34,192 bases of DNA from Myxococcales bacterium (GTDB lineage Bacteria > Myxococcota_A > Polyangia > Haliangiales > Haliangiaceae). This document shows, piece after piece, positions 18,514 through 25,965 of this stretch. The stretch lies in contig JAAEPE010000143.1 in the NCBI GenBank assembly GCA_024222395.1, positions 1 through 34,192 of the forward strand. Direction: 5' to 3'. The translations under genes and the position numbers were made by a program. Position 1 is the stretch's first letter. Every line of letters begins with the position of its first letter. The notes beneath the pieces were generated by a model. It was not told the origin of the DNA, did no database searches, and saw only the letters and a list, made by a program, of their open reading frames with translations.

Positions 18514-21305
18514 TAGACCACCCCACCCGGCTCTGCTGCACGCCCCATGTTCGCAGCCTCCTCAGACTTGCTCTGCATCGGAAGCCAAATCTCAAAGCAC
18601 GTTCGACCGGGCTTGGAGTCGCAGATCACCTTGCCGCTGTGCTTGTCCACAATTTGCCTCACAATTCCGAGCCCAAGGCCTGTGCCTTCGCCCTTGGCCT
18701 TGGTCGTAAAAAATGGTTCGAAGATGCGCTTCATGACGTCGCCTGGGATGCCCGGACCATTATCAATGATCCGAACGGCGATGCCATCATCTCGCACCAA
18801 GGTTTCAATATCGATTTGTCCTTCGCCACCAAGCGCCTGGGCCGCGTTGTGGATGAGGTTGGTCCAAACCTGGTTTAGCTCATCCACAAAAATAGGAACG
18901 CCTGGCAGCGCGGTGTAATTGCGATTCACCACAATTCCCCGAGAAAGCTGGTATTCGAGGATAACCAGGGTATTTTCGATCCCCTCATGAACGTCGGCTT
19001 CAGCCCGAGCTGCCTCTTGGTCGAGGTGGGAGTAACTCTTTAGAGATCCCACGATCCGCTGAATCCTCCGGATCGCGTCCTGGATCGTACGTGTGCTCCG
19101 GTGCACGGAAACGTAGTCAGTGAGAGTATCCACCACAAATCGCCCGTCCTCGGCCCCCCCAGAAAGGTAGGGAGTTAGGTGGGAAACCAAATCTTCGTCA
19201 GCTGAGAGCTCCGCCAGCGGCTTGCAAACGGTTCTGGCCGTAGCCTCCTCGACCTTCTGCGAGGTGAGCGCCTCGCAGATTTGCTTCGACGCCCTCCGCA
19301 CCTTTGCCGGCGATACCCGGCGCATTTCAGCAAGGCCTGGCGACGCCTGCAAGACAAAGTCGACTAGATCATGAGCCCCATCCGGGCCGAGCATTTGGAA
19401 GAGTCGGGTTTGCCGCGTAGAGAGCCTCCCCACGGTATCGGCGAGAGTATCTGCGGTGCCGCGAATTGCTGCAGATGGGGAATTGATCTCGTGGGCAACG
19501 CCGGCGACGAGTTGCCCCAACCCCGCGAGCCGTTCACTGAGCGTGAGTTGGGCCTGCGTCTCTTTGAGTTCGGTGATGGTCTTGCCAAGCTCGTCGTTCA
19601 TGGCCTGCAGTTCGACGGTGCGTAGTTGAACTTTGGCCTCGAGTTCCTCGTTGAAGCGACGGACGCGTGCATAGAGATTTGCGTTCTCGATGGCCGTCGC
19701 TGCCTGATCTGCAAATGTGGAGAGGAGATTCTCGTCGGCATCAGAGAATGCGCGGGCGGATTCTCCGCGGCCAACCACAATAACGCCAACGACGCTTCCC
19801 TTCCTCTCGAGGACCGAAGCGATAAGCGAACCATCAATATTGGCGGCTAGCGCGGCCGCGGAGTGCTGCGGGTGCTCGCGCATATCCGCGACGCGTAGTG
19901 ATCCACGTGAGGCTGCAACATCTTCCGCCAACGAACGGAGAGGACCGACGAGTTCGGCGACCTCTTTCTGGCTGCCGATCGTACGCATGTCGGAGCGTTT
20001 TGCGCGAGCGGCACCGAGAAGAAAGCGGGTTGGGTCGGAAGTCTCATCGTCCCCCTGGTCGACAAGCCACAGTGCACACACTCGAAGGTGCAGAACTCTA
20101 GCCACCGAATCCACCACTTTGCGAAGAACTTGATCCGTCTCAATCACGGAAGAGACCGCGCGGCCCGCATCATGAAGAGCCACGATTTCGCGCATGCGAG
20201 CTGCTAGGCGACGCTGGTTCTCCTTTAGCGCGCCAGTCATCTGGGAAAAGGCCCGGGCCAGATCACCAATTTCGTCTCCCTCCGCAACCGAAATCTTCTG
20301 ATCCAAATCGCCTTGGGCGATGGCGATGGCGCCGTGATGCAGAGTCTGCAGAGGGCGCGCGATACGCCGAGATAAGAGCCCGGCAAGGCCGAGGGCAAAG
20401 ACAAAGGCACCAGCCGCTCCTAGGGCTAGTGAGCGGGTCGCACTAGAGCGAGCTTCGAGCTCGGGCGCCCTGTCCAGCGCGACTGCAAATACACCTGCCA
20501 CTCTGCCATCGATATCGCTGATGGGTGCGTAGCCCAGAGTGTAGGGGTGACCGAGGATAGAGCGATTCTCGAATGCACTGTACCCCTGCTCGATTTCCGC
20601 AGCCAAACTTCCAGGCCGATTCCAAGTCGATAGTCGTGCTCCCTTGTCGTCGAGAAAGCTCATCATGGGCTCCCCTGCGGCGTCGGCGCCCGCAATGATC
20701 AACACGTCTGCACCCAACGAGGCCTTCAGTTGATCCGCGAAGAGGCCGTCGAGGGGCATCGTCAAAACGACGACACCGAGCAAGCGAAAATTGTCGTCGA
20801 CCACAGGCGCGGTTGCCCGCACCACTAGAGTCTCCCCGAGTCGTTCCACTGTCACACGACGTTCGTAGGTAAGCCCTGCCTGCACGGCCGGGCTCCTCGT
20901 CGTGACGCCCATGCCCGCGTAGCGCTCTTGGCCACTGATCGCATTGCGTCTGGCGACAATTTCGCCCTTCACGTCGGAAACCTGGATCAGAGCATCGTGA
21001 ATATTCTGCGACTCCACAAAGAGAGCCGACAAGAGCTCGCCCTGATCACCTGAGAGGCTTGCCACCAGAGCCCCACGGCTCGAGAGGTGAGTAGCCTCGT
21101 GCCCTAGCCTCTCGATATCGCGAAGCAGCAAGTTGAGTCCGACACTCAGCTGCTTCTCGGTTTCCGCTCGCAACCCTCGTTCGAGTCCGCGCAGTAGGAC
21201 GCTCGCACCGACCCAGTAGGCGACCAAGACGGGCAAGAGCGCGGCAATTACGAGTGAGGCAGCCAGCTTGTGCCTCAGCCTGAGTCGAAACCGTCCGGCA
21301 CTCAT
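18513..21305 (-). CDS. Sensor histidine kinase (CACHE-HAMP-GAF-HisKA-HATPase)
   Basis: Inner-membrane sensor kinase of about 930 residues. A first membrane segment lies at 12-35, followed by a periplasmic double-CACHE-like sensor domain to about 310, a second segment (LALGAAGAFVFALGLAGLL), HAMP (RRIARPLQTLHHGAIAIAQG), a GAF domain (about 400-560), a coiled coil, and the phosphorylation helix GQLVAGVAHEINSP. The ATPase domain has NLIHNAAQAL, IIDNGPGIPG, FEPFFTTKAKGEGTGLGLGI. About 145 residues separate the phospho-His from the second dimerisation helix (RRIQRIVGSLKSYS), some 100 more than usual. ATG 21303-21305 is chosen because it overlaps the upstream binding-protein stop as ATGA. Its gene is sandwiched between a solute-binding protein and a diguanylate cyclase regulator. 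Confidence 0.93.
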   Translation of the reverse strand: MSAGRFRLRLRHKLAASLVIAALLPVLVAYWVGASVLLRGLERGLRAETEKQLSVGLNLLLRDIERLGHEATHLSSRGALVASLSGDQGELLSALFVESQNIHDALIQVSDVKGEIVARRNAISGQERYAGMGVTTRSPAVQAGLTYERRVTVERLGETLVVRATAPVVDDNFRLLGVVVLTMPLDGLFADQLKASLGADVLIIAGADAAGEPMMSFLDDKGARLSTWNRPGSLAAEIEQGYSAFENRSILGHPYTLGYAPISDIDGRVAGVFAVALDRAPELEARSSATRSLALGAAGAFVFALGLAGLLSRRIARPLQTLHHGAIAIAQGDLDQKISVAEGDEIGDLARAFSQMTGALKENQRRLAARMREIVALHDAGRAVSSVIETDQVLRKVVDSVARVLHLRVCALWLVDQGDDETSDPTRFLLGAARAKRSDMRTIGSQKEVAELVGPLRSLAEDVAASRGSLRVADMREHPQHSAAALAANIDGSLIASVLERKGSVVGVIVVGRGESARAFSDADENLLSTFADQAATAIENANLYARVRRFNEELEAKVQLRTVELQAMNDELGKTITELKETQAQLTLSERLAGLGQLVAGVAHEINSPSAAIRGTADTLADTVGRLSTRQTRLFQMLGPDGAHDLVDFVLQASPGLAEMRRVSPAKVRRASKQICEALTSQKVEEATARTVCKPLAELSADEDLVSHLTPYLSGGAEDGRFVVDTLTDYVSVHRSTRTIQDAIRRIQRIVGSLKSYSHLDQEAARAEADVHEGIENTLVILEYQLSRGIVVNRNYTALPGVPIFVDELNQVWTNLIHNAAQALGGEGQIDIETLVRDDGIAVRIIDNGPGIPGDVMKRIFEPFFTTKAKGEGTGLGLGIVRQIVDKHSGKVICDSKPGRTCFEIWLPMQSKSEEAANMGRAAEPGGVV

Positions 21306-22906
21306 TTTAGCTCCACCTGCTCGAAGAGCACTTGGGCGGAGGGAGAGATCACGATGCCATGTACATCGGCGCGAGCAACCACAGCGATTTGCGAATGCAC
21401 CAGAGGCACCCATGGAGCCAACGAGCCAATGCGTTCTTGAGCACGTTTGTAAATCTCGGTACGGGCGCCCCTTTCGCTGATCTGCTGGGCTTCGAGAAGG
21501 AGTGTATGCAGCGGAGCGTCAGCCAGGAAAGAGAGATTTCGGGCACTACCGGCCACGGTATTCTCCTCATCGAAGAGCACGTAGAGATAGTTATCGGGAT
21601 CGCCGTTGTCCCCCACCCAACCCATGAGACTGATATCGTGTTTGCCCCTTCGCAGAGCCTCAAGGTGCTTGGGAAACTCCTGTTCTACCAACCTGACTTT
21701 CAGGCCTACCGCCTCAAGATTCGACTTGATGATGCGCGCCACCATTCCCGGATCAGGCAGGTATGGGCGCGGCGTGCTTGGCACATAGAACGCTATTTCG
21801 AGTTCCGGGTCCACGCCCCCTTCGATCAGCAGATCCTCGATCTCAGACCGTGCCCGTTCCGGGTCAAAGTCGTAGTCAAAACTCTTAGGCGAGTACCCCC
21901 ACTGGGTCGGAGGCAGGGCTCCAGCGGCAGGTATTGCCATCCCCTGATAGGCGAGTTTCACGACAGGCTCCCGGTTGACGGCACGATTGATGGCTCGGCG
22001 CAAACGCACGTTGTCAAACGGTGGCCGCTGGGTATTCATCGCCACGTACGAGACGTTGTTGGCTGGAGCAAGGTAGAGCTTCAATTCGGGATGTAGCGTG
22101 ACAAATTGCTGTTCCTCGGGGAGGATCGAATACGCCACCTGCACAGCGCCACTCTCCAGCGCAACCAGGCGCTGCCTCGCATCGGGGATGGCCTTGAAGA
22201 TCAGCCTCCCAAGTTTTGGAAGCGTCCCCCAATAGTCGCCGTTTCGCTCGAGCACGATACGGCGGCCGCTCCACTCGCCGAAGGCAAAGGGCCCGGTGCC
22301 AACAGGATGCCGATAGAACTCCTCGCCCCATTCCTTGACCGCGCTCGGCGAGACGATGGCCACGGGAAACATGGCGAGATTGGCGGCAAAGGGAGCAAAC
22401 TTCCGGTCGATGGCGATGCGAAGAGAGTGGCGCCCCGTCGCCTCTACTGAGACGATATTCTGATAGGCAGATCGCCATCCAAAGTCGAGACCGCTGGAAT
22501 CGGCAAGGTGATAAGGGTGATTCTCATCGAGCTGCCTTTGGAAAGAGAAGACGACGGCTTCCGCATCGAAGGGCGTGCCATCGTGAAATTTTACCCCTTC
22601 TCGCAGTTGAAAATCCCACTGCCGGCCGTCCTCGCTAACCTCCCAGCTCACAGCGAGGCCAGCTTCTACTTCGGTTGTTCCGCTCCGATACCGCAGCAGC
22701 GACTCATAGATCTGACCACATATTTCCACCGACTCGTTGTCGGTAACGCGAGCAGGGTCGAGCCCAATCGCGTCAGATACCCGACCTACGATTAGAGTCA
22801 CCGGCCCCTGGCCGGCTCCCTCCTTGCCTCCGCACGCAAGGCTACCAAGTACGAGCAGCAAGGCCAGGCCTTTGTAGAGATGCCTCAGCACAGCTCTAGT
22901 GTACAT
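21302..22906 (-). CDS. Family 5 solute-binding lipoprotein (peptide/nickel type)
   Basis: Extracytoplasmic binding protein of the SBP_bac_5 family (DppA/OppA/NikA type), about 534 residues. Started at ATG 22904-22906 it has a lipoprotein signal (HLYKGLALLLVLGSLAC). Family features are VGRVSDAIGLDPARVTDNES near the N-terminus, WDFQLREGVKFHDGTPFDAE and FSFQRQLDENHPYH. A longer start at GTG 22943-22945 is possible but would bury the signal peptide. No dipeptide-type permease or ATPase genes are in the window. Instead the gene overlaps the sensor kinase by four bases, so a role in presenting a ligand to the kinase is a reasonable inference alongside transport. Confidence 0.9.
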   Translation of the reverse strand: MYTRAVLRHLYKGLALLLVLGSLACGGKEGAGQGPVTLIVGRVSDAIGLDPARVTDNESVEICGQIYESLLRYRSGTTEVEAGLAVSWEVSEDGRQWDFQLREGVKFHDGTPFDAEAVVFSFQRQLDENHPYHLADSSGLDFGWRSAYQNIVSVEATGRHSLRIAIDRKFAPFAANLAMFPVAIVSPSAVKEWGEEFYRHPVGTGPFAFGEWSGRRIVLERNGDYWGTLPKLGRLIFKAIPDARQRLVALESGAVQVAYSILPEEQQFVTLHPELKLYLAPANNVSYVAMNTQRPPFDNVRLRRAINRAVNREPVVKLAYQGMAIPAAGALPPTQWGYSPKSFDYDFDPERARSEIEDLLIEGGVDPELEIAFYVPSTPRPYLPDPGMVARIIKSNLEAVGLKVRLVEQEFPKHLEALRRGKHDISLMGWVGDNGDPDNYLYVLFDEENTVAGSARNLSFLADAPLHTLLLEAQQISERGARTEIYKRAQERIGSLAPWVPLVHSQIAVVARADVHGIVISPSAQVLFEQVELK

Positions 22907-22938
22907 GTCCTTCGCCAAAGAGATACGCGAGCCTACAA

Positions 22939-22968
22939 TTGACACCGGCTCGGTGCAGAGCCTACCGT
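22939..22968 (+). promoter_or_regulatory. Possible sigma-70-type promoter for the TRAP operon
   Basis: TTGACA at 22939-22944 is a perfect -35 consensus. At 18 bases spacing TACCGT (22963-22968) matches the -10 consensus at only three of six positions. The pair lies in the gap between divergent genes, about 60 bases before the TatT start. Confidence 0.35.
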
Positions 22969-23030
22969 CGGCCCGTCAGCCCACACTTCGGTGGCCTCAC
23001 AATCTGCAATCCAACTCTCAGGGGGGGCAC

Positions 23031-23960
23031 GTGCCCGGACTCCAGAAACTAATTCCTTACCTAGCTCTTTCCACGCTTGCATTTGGTGCTTGTGACTTGG
23101 GCAAGATCGCCGTCGGCACAACGTCCAAGGTTCTCGATCGCGGTAAGTACGCATCGAAGCAAGAACCAGACTACGACTTCGCTGCGGCGGCTCTCCCAGC
23201 TTCTCTAAAGACTGTCGAGTCATTTCATATGACCGACCCGTCAAATCAGCGTCTGACGAATATCCTCGCAGAGGGCTTCTGTCAATACACCAGTGGCTTC
23301 ATTGAGGATGAGTGGGAAGTTGCGGTTTTCGCCAAAGACTTCGAAGCAGCTGAGTATCTGAGCAACCGAGCTTCAAAGAACTTCATGCGCTGCATGGGCT
23401 ACGGCCTGCATATTCTTGGCAAGAAATGGCAGAAGGCCATTCTCGGAAGCGTTAAAGACGTGGAGAAGCGCCTAGCAAGAACCGGCTTCGGCAAGCGCGA
23501 TGCGCTTCTGTGGACTGGCGTCGGACTCGCCGGCTCCATCAACCACAATAAGGGCAACCCGGCGATGCTCGCTCAGGTGGAAAAAGCCAAGGCAATCATC
23601 GAGCGAGTTATCGTTCTCGACACCAAGCACAAGCAAAAGGATAAGGCGAAAGCCGGATTCGCACACATCGTGCGCGCCATGCTGTACCTCGCCCTTCCCA
23701 AGCTTTATGGCGGTGATCCCGAGGCTGGCAAGGCAGAATTCGACACTGCTATTCAGATTACAGAGAATAAGTTCCTACTAGCCAAGGTCCTAGTGGCACG
23801 AAAATATGCCGTTGCGACCCAAGACAAGGAGCTTTTCCGCAAAACACTTATTGAGGTTTTGCGAACAGATCCAGCCATTTGGCCAGCCCAGCGCCTCGCA
23901 AACGAAATCGCCCATAGGCGAGCTAAGCGCTACCTCAAACATGAGAAGGAGTTCTTCTAG
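23031..23960 (+). CDS. TRAP transporter TatT-family lipoprotein
   Basis: Lipoprotein of 309 residues matching the TatT component family, the periplasmic partner of TRAP binding proteins described for Treponema pallidum (Tp0956/Tp0957). It is all-alpha and TPR-like: repeated helices such as LAEGFCQYTSGFIEDEWEVA, AMLYLALPKLYGGDPEAG and KYAVATQDKELFRKTLIEVL. I choose GTG 23031-23033 because it follows a G-rich ribosome site (AGGGGGGG) and gives a proper signal peptide with lipobox LAFGAC; the open frame extends upstream to 22899. In the known system TatT trimers bind the TatP protein and are thought to pass hydrophobic ligands. Its stop overlaps the TatP start by one base. Confidence 0.88.
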   Translation: MPGLQKLIPYLALSTLAFGACDLGKIAVGTTSKVLDRGKYASKQEPDYDFAAAALPASLKTVESFHMTDPSNQRLTNILAEGFCQYTSGFIEDEWEVAVFAKDFEAAEYLSNRASKNFMRCMGYGLHILGKKWQKAILGSVKDVEKRLARTGFGKRDALLWTGVGLAGSINHNKGNPAMLAQVEKAKAIIERVIVLDTKHKQKDKAKAGFAHIVRAMLYLALPKLYGGDPEAGKAEFDTAIQITENKFLLAKVLVARKYAVATQDKELFRKTLIEVLRTDPAIWPAQRLANEIAHRRAKRYLKHEKEFF

Positions 23961-25009
23961 TGCACAAGCAGAACAGCAGTTCCCAAAACAGACTTTCTAT
24001 TCTTAGCCGACGCAGCCTGCTTAGCTTGCTCGCCGGCCTGCTGATCTTTGCCGGCGGAAGCTCCGTGGCTCAGGCGGACGAGTGGCGTGTGGCCACCCTC
24101 GCCCCAGACGGCTCCTCTTGGATGAAGATCCTCTCAAAGGGTGCTGCAGAGGTCGACACCAATACAAGTGGTCGGGTCAAACTCAAGTACTACACAGGGG
24201 GCGTCCAGGGCGACGAGAAGGACGTCATCCGCAAGATGAAGATGGGCGCTCTCGACGCAGGTGCATTCACCTCTGTTGGGCTCTCGCAAATCGTTCCATC
24301 AATTCGCGTTCTCGAGATTCCCATGCTCTTCGACTCCGTCCAAGAGATGGACTACGTGCGCCGCAAGATGTGGGGCACCTTTATGAAGCGCTTCGACAAG
24401 AAGGGCTACAAGCTCCTAGATCCAGGCGATGTGGGCGCTATCCACTTCTACTCCAACAGCCCTATCAGAACGAAGGCTGACCTTGTGAAAGCCAAAGTAT
24501 GGCTCTGGGGCGAGGATGCACTGGTCAAGACAATGTTCAAGAAGCTCGGAGTCAAGGGCGTGCCAATGGGCGTTCCCAATGTCCTTCCGGCTCTTAACAC
24601 CGGAAAGATCAATGCCTGCTACGGTTCGGCTTTGGCCACCGTTGCCCTCCAGTGGTACACGAAAATCAAGTACGCCACGTCTATGACCACTTCCTATGGC
24701 GTCTCCGCCACGGTCATCAACAAGGCAAGCTGGGACAAAATGAGCCCAGAGGACATGACGGCTGTGAAGAAGTCGATGCGCAAGCACTCCAAGGAGCTCC
24801 GCGCCACGGTTCGCCGCGACAACAAGCGTGCCCACAAAGCCATCGTCCGCGCCGGCGTCAAGGTCATCGAGACCCCAGCTGCGACCCAGGCTGAGTTCCA
24901 GAAGATCGCTGAGACTGTTTGGACCGATATGGTTGGCAAGCTCTACAGCCAAAAAGACCTCGACCGCGTTCTCAGGTACCGCGCCGAGTACCGAGCCAAG
25001 AACGGCTAG
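23960..25009 (+). CDS. TRAP transporter substrate-binding protein (TatP/DctP family)
   Basis: Periplasmic binding protein of the TRAP (DctP) family, 349 residues. The N-terminus is long and contains SRRSLLSLLAGLL, a twin-arginine-like motif, with cleavage expected after AQA, leaving mature DEWRVATLAPDGSSWMK. Family features are LKYYTGGVQGDEKDVIRKMK, VLEIPMLFDSVQEMDYV and PNVLPALNTGKINACYG. GTG at 23960-23962 overlaps the TatT stop (TAGTG), so the two are translationally coupled. Next to TatT this is best called a TatP-type protein; hydrophobic or amphipathic ligands are expected for that class, but the ligand is not visible from sequence. A strong hairpin with a T-run follows the gene. Confidence 0.93.
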   Translation: MHKQNSSSQNRLSILSRRSLLSLLAGLLIFAGGSSVAQADEWRVATLAPDGSSWMKILSKGAAEVDTNTSGRVKLKYYTGGVQGDEKDVIRKMKMGALDAGAFTSVGLSQIVPSIRVLEIPMLFDSVQEMDYVRRKMWGTFMKRFDKKGYKLLDPGDVGAIHFYSNSPIRTKADLVKAKVWLWGEDALVKTMFKKLGVKGVPMGVPNVLPALNTGKINACYGSALATVALQWYTKIKYATSMTTSYGVSATVINKASWDKMSPEDMTAVKKSMRKHSKELRATVRRDNKRAHKAIVRAGVKVIETPAATQAEFQKIAETVWTDMVGKLYSQKDLDRVLRYRAEYRAKNG

Positions 25010-25032
25010 TTTCGACGCACCGCGACGAGAAG

Positions 25033-25060
25033 GGTCCGATCGCCAGCGATCGGGCCTTTT
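25033..25060 (+). terminator. Terminator-like hairpin inside the TRAP operon
   Basis: A stem of ten pairs (GGTCCGATCG at 25033-25042 with CGATCGGGCC at 25047-25056, one G-T pair) with loop CCAG is followed at once by TTTT and a T-rich run. It lies 23 bases after the binding-protein stop and about 50 bases before the small permease gene on the same strand, so it probably acts as a partial terminator or a 3'-end stabiliser. Confidence 0.75.
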
Positions 25061-25112
25061 GTCGTTTCGGGGGCTGGCCCCTGCGGCGATACCTCTCTTA
25101 CGATACCCACAC

Positions 25113-25841
25113 GTGTCAGAAGAGCCATCGAAGACATCCCCTCCTTCCGTCCTCCTCAGCGTTGGCGTCGGTTTGACGGCCCTCATCCTCAGCGCCGTTC
25201 TCATTTGGGTCCTCTCAAATCGCGACCTAGAGTCATTTGTCGTTGGCCTCCTCCTCTGCGTCCCATTTGGGGTCACTTGCGGCGCACTGGTCGGTGTCGT
25301 CCTTGGGAGTGGCTCGACTGAAACTGTCGAAACACTCGGTGCCTTTGACGACGCGATAGGGGCGGGGGAGCAGACCTTCGTCACGCTTGCACTCATGGGC
25401 CTCCTTGGCGTTGGCACGTACCAGTTCCTGTCAAGCAACTTCCTTGGTGCAAGTGATACCTGGCCAGCTGAGGCGCTGAAGTACTTGGTGTTCTTCTGTG
25501 CCATGGGTGGCGCCTCACTCTCCGCGCAGAAGGGCAGGATGATTTCGATGGACTTCTTGGCGCGAAAACTTGCGCCGAAGAAGCGGGTCATCTTGCGCAT
25601 CCTGGTCGCTGGCTTTGTGATCTTCGCCTGTGTTCTGCTCTCTAAGGGTGGCATGTTTGTTCGTGCCGCCGCTTCTAAGGAGATGCACTACGAAGTCCTC
25701 AGGCCCTCCATTGCCCTCCTCGCTCTGCCGATCGGGGCTGGGCTCATTGGCTTCCACTACTTGCTTCACGCAATCACTGATGCCCTCTACCTCTCGGCTG
25801 GCCTCATTCCCCCCGAAGAAGAAGGCCCAGCGGCCCACTAG
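25113..25841 (+). CDS. TRAP transporter small permease subunit (DctQ/TatQ type)
   Basis: Integral membrane protein of about 242 residues, start taken as GTG 25113-25115 (VSEEPSKTSPPS); the open frame runs far upstream but overlaps the terminator hairpin and the binding-protein gene. Two N-terminal hydrophobic segments (LLSVGVGLTALILSAVLIWV; VVGLLLCVPFGVTCGALVGV) precede a DctQ-like four-helix core. The core contains KYLVFFCAMGGASLSAQKGR and ISMDFLARKLAP, the usual position of the conserved basic/Asp patch. The two extra helices make it longer than a minimal DctQ. No strong ribosome site is seen, so the exact start is uncertain. It pairs with the large permease downstream. Confidence 0.82.
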   Translation: MSEEPSKTSPPSVLLSVGVGLTALILSAVLIWVLSNRDLESFVVGLLLCVPFGVTCGALVGVVLGSGSTETVETLGAFDDAIGAGEQTFVTLALMGLLGVGTYQFLSSNFLGASDTWPAEALKYLVFFCAMGGASLSAQKGRMISMDFLARKLAPKKRVILRILVAGFVIFACVLLSKGGMFVRAAASKEMHYEVLRPSIALLALPIGAGLIGFHYLLHAITDALYLSAGLIPPEEEGPAAH

Positions 25842-25880
25842 GAGAATGATGCCAAACAAGTTCGACACCAATTCTCCTAG
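25838..25880. repeat. Inverted repeat over the small permease stop codon
   Basis: CTAGGAGAAT (25838-25847) is perfectly repeated in reverse as ATTCTCCTAG (25871-25880) around a 23-base loop. The first arm holds the TatQ stop codon and an AGGAG ribosome-like site in front of a small open frame, so folding would hide that site. Confidence 0.7.
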
Positions 25881-25965
25881 CGCTTGCCAAGAGCAAGCGT
25901 TGGTATCTCGCGCCTGTGGCGCTGTCGTCTGGGGTTCCACACCAGACACTAGGAATCCGGCATGA
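25846..25965 (+). CDS. Possible 39-codon leader frame between the two TRAP permease genes
   Basis: The 120-base gap between the permease genes contains an open frame from ATG 25846 (or ATG 25849) to a TGA that overlaps the large permease ATG as ATGA. The product would be 39 residues, start MMPNKFDTNSPSACQEQ, with no recognisable domain. AGGAG lies only a few bases before the tandem ATGs. The frame could serve to carry ribosomes across the gap and couple the two permease genes. It could also be chance. Confidence 0.25.
   Translation: MMPNKFDTNSPSACQEQALVSRACGAVVWGSTPDTRNPA
25881..25899. repeat. Small perfect hairpin in the TRAP permease gap
   Basis: CGCTTGC (25881-25887) pairs with GCAAGCG (25893-25899) around a five-base loop, directly after the larger inverted repeat. 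There is no T-run, so it is not a typical terminator. Confidence 0.55.

Noticed and set aside
24416..25654. 412-codon minus-strand frame opposite the TRAP genes
   Set aside because: It crosses the end of the binding-protein gene, the terminator hairpin and the small permease gene, all clearly coding or regulatory on the plus strand, and has no family resemblance.
25838..25880. tRNA-like element in the TRAP permease gap
   Set aside because: Acceptor-like arms and a GTTCGA string are present, but the element is only about 43 bases with no D or anticodon arm.
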